Assembly: GCA_024694675.1 (NCBI GenBank)
Contig: JAILJO010000079.1
Location: 1 to 52,685 of the forward strand
Direction: 5' to 3'
Source of the DNA: Bacteroidales bacterium
Lineage (GTDB): Bacteria; Bacteroidota; Bacteroidia; Bacteroidales; UBA932
Length of the DNA stretch: 52,685 nt
Position 1 is the stretch's first letter. The number at the start of each line of letters is the position of its first letter. Both the position numbers and the translations under genes were made by a program. The notes under the pieces are model-generated. The model was not told where the DNA came from. It saw only the letters and a program-made list of their open reading frames with translations, and ran no database searches. This document shows, in pieces, positions 1 to 7,398 of the stretch.

Positions 1-638
1 ACATTCAGGCGCACCTTTGCCACTGCGTGGCGGAAGTGGAAGTCTACGGTCCCCTCCGTAGCATAATCGTCCTTCTTTACATTCTTGTGGGGGTCGCCGG
101 AGGTGTTGGTGCCCCATAGGATGTCGCGCTGTTTGGAAAGCTCGCTTACAGAGAGGTTCTGGGCCACGTAACTATCGTACTGGATGGTAGGGACCTTGCC
201 ATTGTATGACACGACGCCGTTCCATGTATCCCAGGGAGCGTAAGCAAAGAGGGAAAGATTATCGTCGTCTGCCGTGGGCCAGAACTCTGCCCTGCCGGTA
301 TTGTTCCACACGCCGGCGGAATAAGAAAACTTACGGTTTTTGAGAACAAGGCCAAAATTGGTGTAGGCCGATGAGTCCTTGGCGGCGGAGTATCCTTCGC
401 TGCCGGTATAGAAAGCATAAACGCCGAAGCCCCTGGACTGAAGTTCCGAATTGTCAATGTCAGTAATGTCGCCGACGGCCTTTGTCATGGGAGTCCAGCC
501 ATCTGGCAATGATGCCGAGGCCTTGACTTCCACATTGCTCTTGCGGAAACCGTCGGGGTATGACGGCTCAGGGTCCTTCATGCAGGAAAGGACCGTCACG
601 GCGACAGTGAGCAATGATAATATGCGGAGAGTCTTCAT
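1..638 (-). CDS. Fimbrillin-like lipoprotein G (partial, 3' end outside window)
   Basis: The reading frame opens with ATG at 638 and runs off the left edge without a stop, giving about 212 residues. The N-terminus is a lipoprotein signal with lipobox VLSC (Cys19), followed by a Thr-Lys-Ala motif at residues 52-54, as in the six genes upstream. It shares the family landmarks GFGVYAF and LSLFAYAPW and a segment ending FHFRHAVAKV, which matches the FKHA region of its neighbours. These are hallmarks of the Bacteroidota fimbrillin (Mfa-like) family, the subunits or tip proteins of type V pili. It starts 12 bp after the previous stop, so it is the seventh fimbrillin-like gene of the operon. Whether it is a stalk, tip or anchor subunit cannot be told. 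Confidence 0.8.
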   Translation of the reverse strand, partial: MKTLRILSLLTVAVTVLSCMKDPEPSYPDGFRKSNVEVKASASLPDGWTPMTKAVGDITDIDNSELQSRGFGVYAFYTGSEGYSAAKDSSAYTNFGLVLKNRKFSYSAGVWNNTGRAEFWPTADDDNLSLFAYAPWDTWNGVVSYNGKVPTIQYDSYVAQNLSVSELSKQRDILWGTNTSGDPHKNVKKDDYATEGTVDFHFRHAVAKVRLN

Positions 639-650
639 AAGCGCTCTGCT

Positions 651-1880
651 TTAATTGTCCATAATAACGTCTTCGCCTGCATCAAGCCAGTCAACAACGT
701 CTGCAGTAACCTTGATCTGCTTGAGGTCCAGGGTAATGTTGTATGTGTAAATCTTACCAGCCTGCCACTCATAAACGCTTGTGGTTGTAAGTGGTGCGGA
801 AAGGGTGTTTCCGGAATATGAATAGTACTCACCGGTACCAAGATTCTTGCGGGTCACATCAAAGTTCACTTCGATGGTGGCACCAGTGAAGAAGGTATGG
901 GGAATCATGAGGAGGAACTTGTTCACGTCCCAGGTATCGGTGGAGGAGTCGTAGCATACGTCTGCGGTTACACCTTGGGTGGTGTCCGGACGTTTTGCAA
1001 CCAGTGTTCCAGTGGGCCAGGACGGGGTCACGGGAACGCGTCCCGTGGCATCCACGGAGCCAAAATCAGGCACCGGAATGCACTGTCCGAACACAGCCAC
1101 GTTCTTAAACACTATGTAGTTAATCTTGAGTGACACCAGCTCGTTGCCGCCTGTATCGAAGGCCACGCTTTTAACTCGGATCTGGCTCAGGGCGTGGTGG
1201 AAGAAGAACTTCACCTTGCCGTTGGAATTGCCGGTGAGGCCCTGTGCGTGATTATCGGTCCACACGGCCTTGCTCTGTTCCAGGCAAAGGTCGGAGACCA
1301 TGAAGTCCACCTGGTCTTCCGACTTCGCGGGAACCACGTAATAGAAGCCAACCATACCCTGGCGTTCCGACCGGGTGTCCAGGAAGGGTTCGACGATGGT
1401 TTCATCGGTTGCAGCGCCGGATGTGTTGAGCTCGTTCCAAGGATAATAAGCAATGAAGGAAATCCTGTCAAGCTTGTTGCGGGGCCAGTAACGGTTGTGT
1501 ACGTAGTCGTAGGTGTAATTCCCGGCAGATTCAGTGATGCTTACCGCCTCATTGTAGAAAAGGTTGGGAGTATTGTATGCGCCTGCGCTTCTGTTCCAGG
1601 TTCCGGCGACTCCTCCGGAAGTCTGAGGATGGAAGTATCCAAAGACCCCCATGCTGGTACCGCTGTTCAGATGTCTCTGCTGGCCTGTAGCCGTAACATC
1701 GCCCACGAAGTAGGTGGGGTTTGCCTTGGTAACGGTACGGTTGGTATACCATGAGAAATCTATGGTCTCTGAAGATTCCTCATAGCCAAGCTGCTCGTTG
1801 ATCTTGACGTCGTTCTCTATCTTGGCGCAGGACATTACGGCCAGTGCCAAAAGCGCTGATATGAAAGTTCTGCTTCTCAT
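651..1880 (-). CDS. Fimbrillin-like lipoprotein F
   Basis: This 409-aa secreted lipoprotein has lipobox VMSC (Cys18) and a Thr-Lys-Ala motif at 51-53. It carries the fimbrillin family signatures MGVFGYF, RYWPRN and ISFIAYYPW, then FFFHHALSQIRVK. It ends in a beta-rich segment, AGKIYTYNITLDL, followed by VVDWLDAGEDV, the usual C-terminal pattern of Mfa-like fimbrillins. The start ATG shares one base with the TAA of the upstream gene (TAATG), so the two are probably translationally coupled. Unlike the upstream paralogs there is no hairpin in front of it. It is divergent in sequence from paralogs A-D, which suits an accessory or tip role, but that is inference. Confidence 0.82.
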   Translation of the reverse strand: MRSRTFISALLALAVMSCAKIENDVKINEQLGYEESSETIDFSWYTNRTVTKANPTYFVGDVTATGQQRHLNSGTSMGVFGYFHPQTSGGVAGTWNRSAGAYNTPNLFYNEAVSITESAGNYTYDYVHNRYWPRNKLDRISFIAYYPWNELNTSGAATDETIVEPFLDTRSERQGMVGFYYVVPAKSEDQVDFMVSDLCLEQSKAVWTDNHAQGLTGNSNGKVKFFFHHALSQIRVKSVAFDTGGNELVSLKINYIVFKNVAVFGQCIPVPDFGSVDATGRVPVTPSWPTGTLVAKRPDTTQGVTADVCYDSSTDTWDVNKFLLMIPHTFFTGATIEVNFDVTRKNLGTGEYYSYSGNTLSAPLTTTSVYEWQAGKIYTYNITLDLKQIKVTADVVDWLDAGEDVIMDN

Positions 1881-2995
1881 TATTCCGGTACTGAAATATT
1901 AGGATTACCTACGCTCCAGTCCTCGGAAGACTCTACAATCTCCTCGAACTCTATGCGGTCAAGACCTGCGGTAATCTTGTAGATGTAGTGCTTTCCAGCT
2001 TCCCACTCCGTTACGCCGTAACGCTTGGACGTGTCCGGATTGGTGTTGTCGAAGAGCTTCACGGAGAAGGAGTCTCCGGTATAGACGATGGGATCCGGAT
2101 GGGTGGGATCCGACGATGCGAAGGTGATGTCGTAGTTGAGGGTGAATGTGGCGTCCCCACTGATTGTCTGGGGAACGGCCAGGAGGCGCAGGAGAGTGGT
2201 CTCGTGGACGCTCAGGTCCTCGATGTGGGTGGTGTATTCACTGCCCACGTTGCTCCACACGAAGGGAACCGTACCGGGGTCTTCCACGGTGCCGCTGCTC
2301 TTGATGTTGGTGAGGTCAAGCGTGTTCAGTTTTGCACCCGTACCTTCCGTAAGCTGGAATTCCACCAGTGCCAGGGCGTGTTTGAAGACAAGCGTCACTT
2401 CACCGTTGGTGATGGCGCCGTGGTGCTCCGAGTCGTTCCTGTAGAGGTCACGGAGAGGTGCGGTGAACATGAGGTCCGTCTGCTGCGCGGGGTCTGTGGC
2501 CTGTGTGAAGCTTATCTTGGGAAGACCGTTGCTGTTGTTGTCATAGGCGGTTGTGGTGCCGCTCTTGTATAGGTTGAGACCGGAAGCGTTACGAGGATAG
2601 TAGCCCCAGAAGGATAACTTGTCCACGTTGGTGCTGTTGGCACCGGTGCCATACTCGTTTGGCCAGTACTTGATGGGGCTGTATGTCCAGCTGCCGTCGC
2701 TCTGCTTGGTGAGGGCGGTGTGGTACATGAAGTCCGCGATGTTGGTTCCGGCGGAGGTCTCGTCTGCCCATGTGGATGCATCGTGATGATAGCCGTATAC
2801 GCCCACCACGGAACCTGCAGTGAAATCAGCGCCCGGCGCCACGTAGGTGTCGTTGGCCTTGGTCTCGGTGCGCTGGCTATATGTGGTGAAGCTCACGGGA
2901 ACAAGTCCCTCGTCTTCCACCTCTATACGGGCACACCCCGCCGCAGCGACGCCTGCAAGCACCGCAACAAGTATGTATTTCGCCTTTGCCAACAT
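1880..2995 (-). CDS. Fimbrillin-like lipoprotein E
   Basis: This 371-aa lipoprotein has signal lipobox AAGC (Cys21) and Thr-Lys-Ala at 45-47. An upstream in-frame ATG at 3052 exists, but translation from it would read through the intergenic hairpin (PGGLDRPPG). ATG 2995 gives a perfect lipoprotein signal and is preferred. Family landmarks are VVGVYGYHH, IKYWPNEYG, LSFWGYYPR and LVFKHALALVEFQL, with a C-terminal AGKHYIYKITAGLDRIEFEE. It follows gene D after 79 bp that contain hairpin H1, and its stop overlaps the next start. It is likely a fimbrial subunit exported by the Lol/BAM-type route and assembled on the outer membrane. Confidence 0.82.
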   Translation of the reverse strand: MLAKAKYILVAVLAGVAAAGCARIEVEDEGLVPVSFTTYSQRTETKANDTYVAPGADFTAGSVVGVYGYHHDASTWADETSAGTNIADFMYHTALTKQSDGSWTYSPIKYWPNEYGTGANSTNVDKLSFWGYYPRNASGLNLYKSGTTTAYDNNSNGLPKISFTQATDPAQQTDLMFTAPLRDLYRNDSEHHGAITNGEVTLVFKHALALVEFQLTEGTGAKLNTLDLTNIKSSGTVEDPGTVPFVWSNVGSEYTTHIEDLSVHETTLLRLLAVPQTISGDATFTLNYDITFASSDPTHPDPIVYTGDSFSVKLFDNTNPDTSKRYGVTEWEAGKHYIYKITAGLDRIEFEEIVESSEDWSVGNPNISVPE

Positions 2996-3013
2996 ATTCT
3001 TTTTTTCTTGGCA

Positions 3014-3041
3014 CCCTGGCGGGCGGTCAAGCCCGCCGGGG
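3014..3041 (-). repeat. Intergenic hairpin H1 (GGTCAR-loop family)
   Basis: This is an 11-bp stem (arms 3014-3024 and 3031-3041, one G-T wobble) closing the six-base loop GGTCAA as written on the plus strand. It lies between fimbrillin genes D and E and is preceded on the plus strand by CTTGGCAC. In the mRNA sense it is followed by A-rich rather than U-rich sequence, so it is not a standard intrinsic terminator. It is one of four related copies in this operon. Confidence 0.75.
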
Positions 3042-3074
3042 TAAAAAAGCATTATAGAAATTAAAGATTATCGA

Positions 3075-4574
3075 TTAAAGGTTGTCAGGGAGACCAATCT
3101 CGGTATCGGTTGTATCGTGCATCTCACCGGCATCGACAGTACCATTGTGGTTGTCGTCAATCCAGACCTGGTTTACACCGGTTTCCCAGTTTTCAACCTC
3201 GGCGGAGAACTTGACGTCGTTGATACCAAGGATCATGACGATGTTGTACTTGGTGTTCTTCTTGATTTCAGCGAACTTGATGCGGCCGAATACGGTCTGG
3301 GGAACCTCGGAGTACTGCTTGGTGCCAAGCTTCTCATCATATGTCCTGACGATGTAGGTAATCTCGATGTCCACGACGGGCTTGGTGCCGGGAACAAGGA
3401 TGATGGGATTGCTCTCGTCCTGGTACACGTTGACTGCGGTTGCGGTTACGCCCTTGGGAAGAGCTGCGAAGCTGGTAACGGTTGCGGGCTCCTTGAGGCG
3501 GTTTGCGATCTCGCTGTCAGGGTTGGATTCATCATAAGCAGTGTTGGTGTCGTCAACCAGGTTGGTGATGGTCTGCTTGAACTGGATGTTCTGAGCTGTA
3601 CCATCGAGTTTGAACTCACCGGTGTAGAGGTCGAGCTTACCGGCTATGTCGTCAGTTGCGTAGGAGATGGCGTTGCCGTCGATATCGGTCACAGGCTGTC
3701 CGGAAATGGCATCAATTGCAGGAGCGCTGCCGATGACAATCTTGGAGATGGTGATCTTGGTGCCGTCGTTCTCGCCGAAGCCGATGGTAGGAGTGATGGT
3801 CTCTGCATTTGCCTTGACCACGAGGCCGTTGGCTACGTATGCGGGATCATCAGCAGGGTCTGCGTAGGTAGAGGTGCCTTCCCATGAACCGCCAAGCTTT
3901 GCAAGAAGGTGCATGAATTTGAAATGAACCTTGTCCGTGGTGCGGGTGAGGTTGTTGTTGACAGTGTAATGTGCAACGGGATTTGCAGGATCAGTGGTGT
4001 CGATGGTCTTCTCCTTGTAACCCCACATGAGGTCCACATTGGGTTTATCCTTTGAGAACTTGTAGTTTACAAAGTTGTGGAGGTGGGTAGGGCTTGAAGG
4101 ATTGGTGGGATCGTCATTGGCAACAGCGGTGCTGAATCCGGTGATACCGTAAGAGTTGTCAGCAGTTGCAGCAGCGGGATCTGCATAAGGAGCATAAGCG
4201 AAGAAGCTCACCTTCTGGGCGTCTGCGGTCTGGCCGTTGGTAGGGTTAGGCCAGTACTTGATAGGGGAGTAGACCCAGTCAGGATCGGTATAGGTGACCT
4301 GCTGGTTGTACATGAAGTCGTCCTTTGCGCCTTTGTCGTTGGCGGCATCTTCGAAGGCGTCAGTTCCGGTGTAAGTTGCGAATACGCCGAAGCCGAGGGT
4401 CTTGAGGGCGTCAAGGTTCATGTCGTCGGTGGGACCGGCTTTGGTGATGGTACGGCCGCTATAGGCACCGAAGGAAACGGCATCCTGGTCGGCCACGTTC
4501 ACAAATGTTTCGTTCTTTGCGCATCCTGCGAGAACGAGGGCTGCAAGTGCAGCGAAGAAAACTGATTTTTTCAT
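3075..4574 (-). CDS. Fimbrillin-like lipoprotein D with EF-hand-like loop
   Basis: At 499 aa this is the longest fimbrillin of the array. It has lipobox LAGC (Cys18), Thr-Lys-Ala at 44-46, and the family signatures GFGVFATY, DFMYNQQVTY, IKYWPNP, VSFFAYAPY and HFKFMHLLAKL. The C-terminal strand region KKNTKYNIVMILGINDVKFSAEVENW matches paralogs A-C in pieces. After that, residues 473-484 form DDNHNGTVDAGE, which fits an EF-hand/dockerin calcium loop (D-x-N-x-N-G-x-V-D-x-x-E) and is absent from the other copies. The extra length also comes from an insertion of about 60 residues in the middle (residues about 255-330). It is probably a structural or minor pilin, and calcium binding is inference from the motif. 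Confidence 0.85.
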   Translation of the reverse strand: MKKSVFFAALAALVLAGCAKNETFVNVADQDAVSFGAYSGRTITKAGPTDDMNLDALKTLGFGVFATYTGTDAFEDAANDKGAKDDFMYNQQVTYTDPDWVYSPIKYWPNPTNGQTADAQKVSFFAYAPYADPAAATADNSYGITGFSTAVANDDPTNPSSPTHLHNFVNYKFSKDKPNVDLMWGYKEKTIDTTDPANPVAHYTVNNNLTRTTDKVHFKFMHLLAKLGGSWEGTSTYADPADDPAYVANGLVVKANAETITPTIGFGENDGTKITISKIVIGSAPAIDAISGQPVTDIDGNAISYATDDIAGKLDLYTGEFKLDGTAQNIQFKQTITNLVDDTNTAYDESNPDSEIANRLKEPATVTSFAALPKGVTATAVNVYQDESNPIILVPGTKPVVDIEITYIVRTYDEKLGTKQYSEVPQTVFGRIKFAEIKKNTKYNIVMILGINDVKFSAEVENWETGVNQVWIDDNHNGTVDAGEMHDTTDTEIGLPDNL

Positions 4575-4612
4575 AATGCTTTGAATTAATTAATTGTTAC
4601 AAATTTTGTACC

Positions 4613-4636
4613 CCTGCGGGCGGTCAGACCCGCAGG
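4613..4636 (-). repeat. Intergenic hairpin H2 (GGTCAR-loop family)
   Basis: A perfect 8-bp stem (4613-4620 with 4629-4636) encloses a loop containing GGTCAG. It sits in the 69-bp gap between fimbrillin genes C and D. The stem differs from H1 and H4 at paired positions, so base pairing is kept while the sequence changes. Confidence 0.72.
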
Positions 4637-4643
4637 AATAGGA

Positions 4644-5963
4644 TTATTTATTCTGCGGTAAATCTACATTCTCAATGGTTCCAACTGCCCAGTCCTCAAC
4701 ATCTGCCTCAAGCTTGACGGAAGTCAGGCCAAGGATAATCTTGATGGTGTAGCTCTTGCCTGCGTAGAAGCCGGTAGGGAAGCTGATGGTTTTCTTAATC
4801 ACGTTCTGAATCCTTGAGTACTGATCATGAAGTGCGCCGTCGGGAGTGGTAACGTAGTAAGTAATCTCAACGGTAACGTTGGTAGCAACATCATCGTCGG
4901 TCAGAGGATCGCCATCGTCAACCGCATTGGGGATGAGAGTGAAGAAGGTCTTGTTGTCAGCAAAGAGGTTCTTCTCTACATTGGTGACACCTTCTTCGGT
5001 CTGGACGCCGTCTCCATCGTCAAGGATGGTGGAATTCAGCTTGTCGCCGTTTACGATAAGCGTAGTGGTTGTTCCGGTCTTTCCTTCCCAGTTGGGCTGA
5101 TTTGCTACGGTGTTGTTAAGATTAAGGGTTCCGGCTGTATTGACGGCAAGGTCAAGGATACGAACCTGCTCCACGGTAACCGTTGTAGGACCAAACTGTG
5201 TACCACCGGCAGGGACCTGGTCAAAAGCACCCTGAATCTTAAATGCCAGCCTGGAGGTTGCATGCTTGAACATAAACGGGATTACCGTACTTGTGGACGG
5301 CTTGGTGAGGTTGATGAGAGGATACCCAGCAGATACCGATACGTTTGTGTTGTGTACGTCGGTATAAGCAAGGCCACCGGAGACAGCCCAGAGAAGGTCA
5401 ACGGCCTTGGAAGGATCAGTGGAGACCTTGTAATCAATCTTGGGGTCAGTGGTTGCGGTGCTTGCTGTATAGCCGGTGATACCCTCGGTAGTTGAGCCGA
5501 TGAATTCATTCTTGTTGGCTGTGTCGCCCACGAAAGGTGCATATGCAAAGAATGACAATTTGTCAGCATCTGCAGGTGCAATGCCCCCGTTGTGGTCATC
5601 GATGGTCTCGTTAGGCCAGTACTTCACGGGAGCGTATTCCCAACTGGAAGTTCCGTAGGTTACGTCCTGATTGTACATAAAGTTGGGGCCGATTGAAGCG
5701 TCATAGTTTCCACCGTTTGAATAGGTGCAGAATACGCCGAAACCGACAGCTTTGAGCGAGGTGTAAATAACATCGGGGTCTACACCGTTTGTGCCATCAA
5801 CAGTGATGGTACCTGCGGTGCCGGCCTTTGTATCGGCGGTCTTGGGGAGATATACGCCGAAGTTGATTGCTCTTCCGCCAGCTGTGGGCTGCTTAATGGT
5901 CTCGACCTTGGCGCAAGAGGCAAGGGCAAGAACTGAAGCGGCAATGATGATCGTTTTCTTCAT
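4644..5963 (-). CDS. Fimbrillin-like lipoprotein C
   Basis: This 439-aa lipoprotein has lipobox LASC (Cys17) followed by AKVETI and Thr-Lys-Ala at 45-47. It is the closest relative of paralog B. The two share AVGFGVFCTY/ATGFGVFATY, SIGPNFMYN, PVKYWPNETI, DKLSFFAYAP, TTEGITG/A, IPF(M/L)FKHATSRL and the ending DLPxNK. This indicates recent tandem duplication within the operon. The Mfa-like family builds type V pili by donor-strand exchange after outer-membrane lipidation and proteolytic removal of the N-terminal strand; applying that mechanism here is inference. It is separated from B by 72 bp with hairpin H3 and from D by hairpin H2. Confidence 0.87.
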   Translation of the reverse strand: MKKTIIIAASVLALASCAKVETIKQPTAGGRAINFGVYLPKTADTKAGTAGTITVDGTNGVDPDVIYTSLKAVGFGVFCTYSNGGNYDASIGPNFMYNQDVTYGTSSWEYAPVKYWPNETIDDHNGGIAPADADKLSFFAYAPFVGDTANKNEFIGSTTEGITGYTASTATTDPKIDYKVSTDPSKAVDLLWAVSGGLAYTDVHNTNVSVSAGYPLINLTKPSTSTVIPFMFKHATSRLAFKIQGAFDQVPAGGTQFGPTTVTVEQVRILDLAVNTAGTLNLNNTVANQPNWEGKTGTTTTLIVNGDKLNSTILDDGDGVQTEEGVTNVEKNLFADNKTFFTLIPNAVDDGDPLTDDDVATNVTVEITYYVTTPDGALHDQYSRIQNVIKKTISFPTGFYAGKSYTIKIILGLTSVKLEADVEDWAVGTIENVDLPQNK

Positions 5964-5996
5964 AACGTTTTGTCTTATACTTTTTTCTTGGTACCC

Positions 5997-6018
5997 CTGC
6001 GGGCGGTCAGGCCCGCAG
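5997..6018 (-). repeat. Intergenic hairpin H3 (GGTCAR-loop family)
   Basis: A perfect 8-bp stem (5997-6004 with 6011-6018) encloses the loop GGTCAG, preceded by CTTGGTACCC on the plus strand. It is located between fimbrillin genes B and C. It shares flank and loop with H1, H2 and H4. Confidence 0.74.
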
Positions 6019-6035
6019 AGATAAAAGGGACGAGA

Positions 6036-7301
6036 TTACTTGTTCTTAGGGAGATCAACAGGAGTATCAGCAACGACATCCCAGTCATCAACTTCAGCAG
6101 AAAGCTTAACGGAGGTGAGACCAAGATTAATCTTGATGGTGTTGGCCTTGCCCGCAGCAAAACCGGATGCGAAGGTGATGTCCTTGTAGATTACATTCTC
6201 AACGCGGCTTCCGCCACCAACCAGAGCTGCATCAGCGGTAGTTACGTAGTAGGTAATGGTAACACGGACAGTGGTGTTGTCGGTTCTGGGGATGAGGGTG
6301 AAGAAAGTATTGTTGTCTTTTAAGAGGTTCTTTTCAGCATTGGTAACGCCTTCTACGGTCTGAGGGATAGCGCCATCAGTGTCAATGATAGTATCGTTGA
6401 GGTTGGAACCTTCTACGGTGAAAACAGTGGTGGCTGAATCACCATCCTGACTCTCCCACTCCGGAGTATTAGCGGCGGTGTTGTTGAGGTTAAGGACAGC
6501 GCTGGTGTAAGCGGGGAAAGAGAGGGTCACGGATTTTACGGTTACCTTGGTCTTGGCATCCTTGTCTCCGCCAACAGCTACCTGGTCAAATGCGCCCTGA
6601 ATCTTGAGGCCAAGACGTGAGGTGGCGTGTTTGAAGAGGAAAGGAATCACATAATCGTGGGCAGGCTTGGTGAGGTTGACAATAGGCATACCCTCAGTCA
6701 CGGAAACTGTAGCGCCATGAACATCCGAGTAGGTTAAACCAGCACCGGCAACGGCCCAGACAAGGTCAACGGCGGTATTAGGGGTGGTGGAAAGTGTGTA
6801 CGTCACTTTAGGGTCTGTTGTAGCGTTGTTGGCTGTAAGAGCAGTGATACCCTCAGTGGTGGAGCCATCAAAGGCATTTGTGCCATCGGTCTTACCAACC
6901 CAAGGTGCGTATGCAAAGAAGGAAAGCTTGTCTGCATCAGTAGTGGAAGGACCATGAGCATTGTTACTGTCAGTGATGGTCTCGTTAGGCCAGTACTTTA
7001 CAGGATCATAAGTCCAACCTGCACCAGACACCTTAGTGTTGTACATAAAGTTGGGACCGATAGAGGCTGAATAGTCGGCATGATCAGAGTAGGTGGCGAA
7101 GACACCGAAACCGGTGGCCTGGAGAGAGGTGGTAGAGTTAGCACCAGCGGTTGTGATAGTGCCGGGAGTACCAGCCTTAGTCATAGGAACATAGACGCCG
7201 AAGCCAATTTCGCGGTTCTCGACGTTCTGGATGGTTTCAACCTTGGCGCATGCGACAAGGGCGAGGGCAGCGGCTGCTGCGAGGATCATTGAGTTTTTCA
7301 T
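6036..7301 (-). CDS. Fimbrillin-like lipoprotein B
   Basis: This 421-aa lipoprotein has lipobox LVAC (Cys18), AKVETI, and Thr-Lys-Ala at 41-43. A longer frame starting at 7487 would overlap gene A and read the hairpin as PGGPDRRPG. ATG 7301 gives the proper signal peptide and the conserved leader (AAAGCATT just before ATG) seen at paralogs A and D. Signatures are ATGFGVFATY, FMYNTKV, PVKYWPNET, LSFFAYAPW, FLFKHATSRLGLK and the C-terminal KANTIKINLGLTSVKLSAEVDDW, ending DLPKNK. It is highly similar to paralog C and, less so, to A. It is likely a pilus subunit. Its gap to C holds hairpin H3. Confidence 0.87.
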   Translation of the reverse strand: MKNSMILAAAAALALVACAKVETIQNVENREIGFGVYVPMTKAGTPGTITTAGANSTTSLQATGFGVFATYSDHADYSASIGPNFMYNTKVSGAGWTYDPVKYWPNETITDSNNAHGPSTTDADKLSFFAYAPWVGKTDGTNAFDGSTTEGITALTANNATTDPKVTYTLSTTPNTAVDLVWAVAGAGLTYSDVHGATVSVTEGMPIVNLTKPAHDYVIPFLFKHATSRLGLKIQGAFDQVAVGGDKDAKTKVTVKSVTLSFPAYTSAVLNLNNTAANTPEWESQDGDSATTVFTVEGSNLNDTIIDTDGAIPQTVEGVTNAEKNLLKDNNTFFTLIPRTDNTTVRVTITYYVTTADAALVGGGSRVENVIYKDITFASGFAAGKANTIKINLGLTSVKLSAEVDDWDVVADTPVDLPKNK

Positions 7302-7359
7302 AATGCTTTTGTTTTGTTTGTTGTTAATATTTTGTTTCATTTTTTTGTATTCTTGGTAC

Positions 7360-7385
7360 CCGGGCCGGCGGTCAGGCCCGCCCGG
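7360..7385 (-). repeat. Intergenic hairpin H4 (GGTCAR-loop family)
   Basis: A 10-bp stem with one mismatch (7360-7369 with 7376-7385) closes the loop GGTCAG, preceded by CTTGGTAC. It is found in the 97-bp gap between fimbrillin genes A and B. Both arms differ from H2 and H3 in a compensating way. Confidence 0.72.
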
Positions 7386-7398
7386 ATAATATGCCATA

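Noticed and set aside
3014..3041. Hairpins H1-H4 as ordinary Rho-independent terminators
   Set aside because: No U-run follows on the minus-strand transcript (A-rich instead), and genes on both sides belong to one family array with no visible internal promoters.
3042..3056. Complementarity between ATAATGCTTTTTT upstream of H1 and the AAAGCATTATG leaders of other fimbrillins
   Set aside because: Present only at H1 and explained by low-complexity AT sequence; no consistent pairing across the array.
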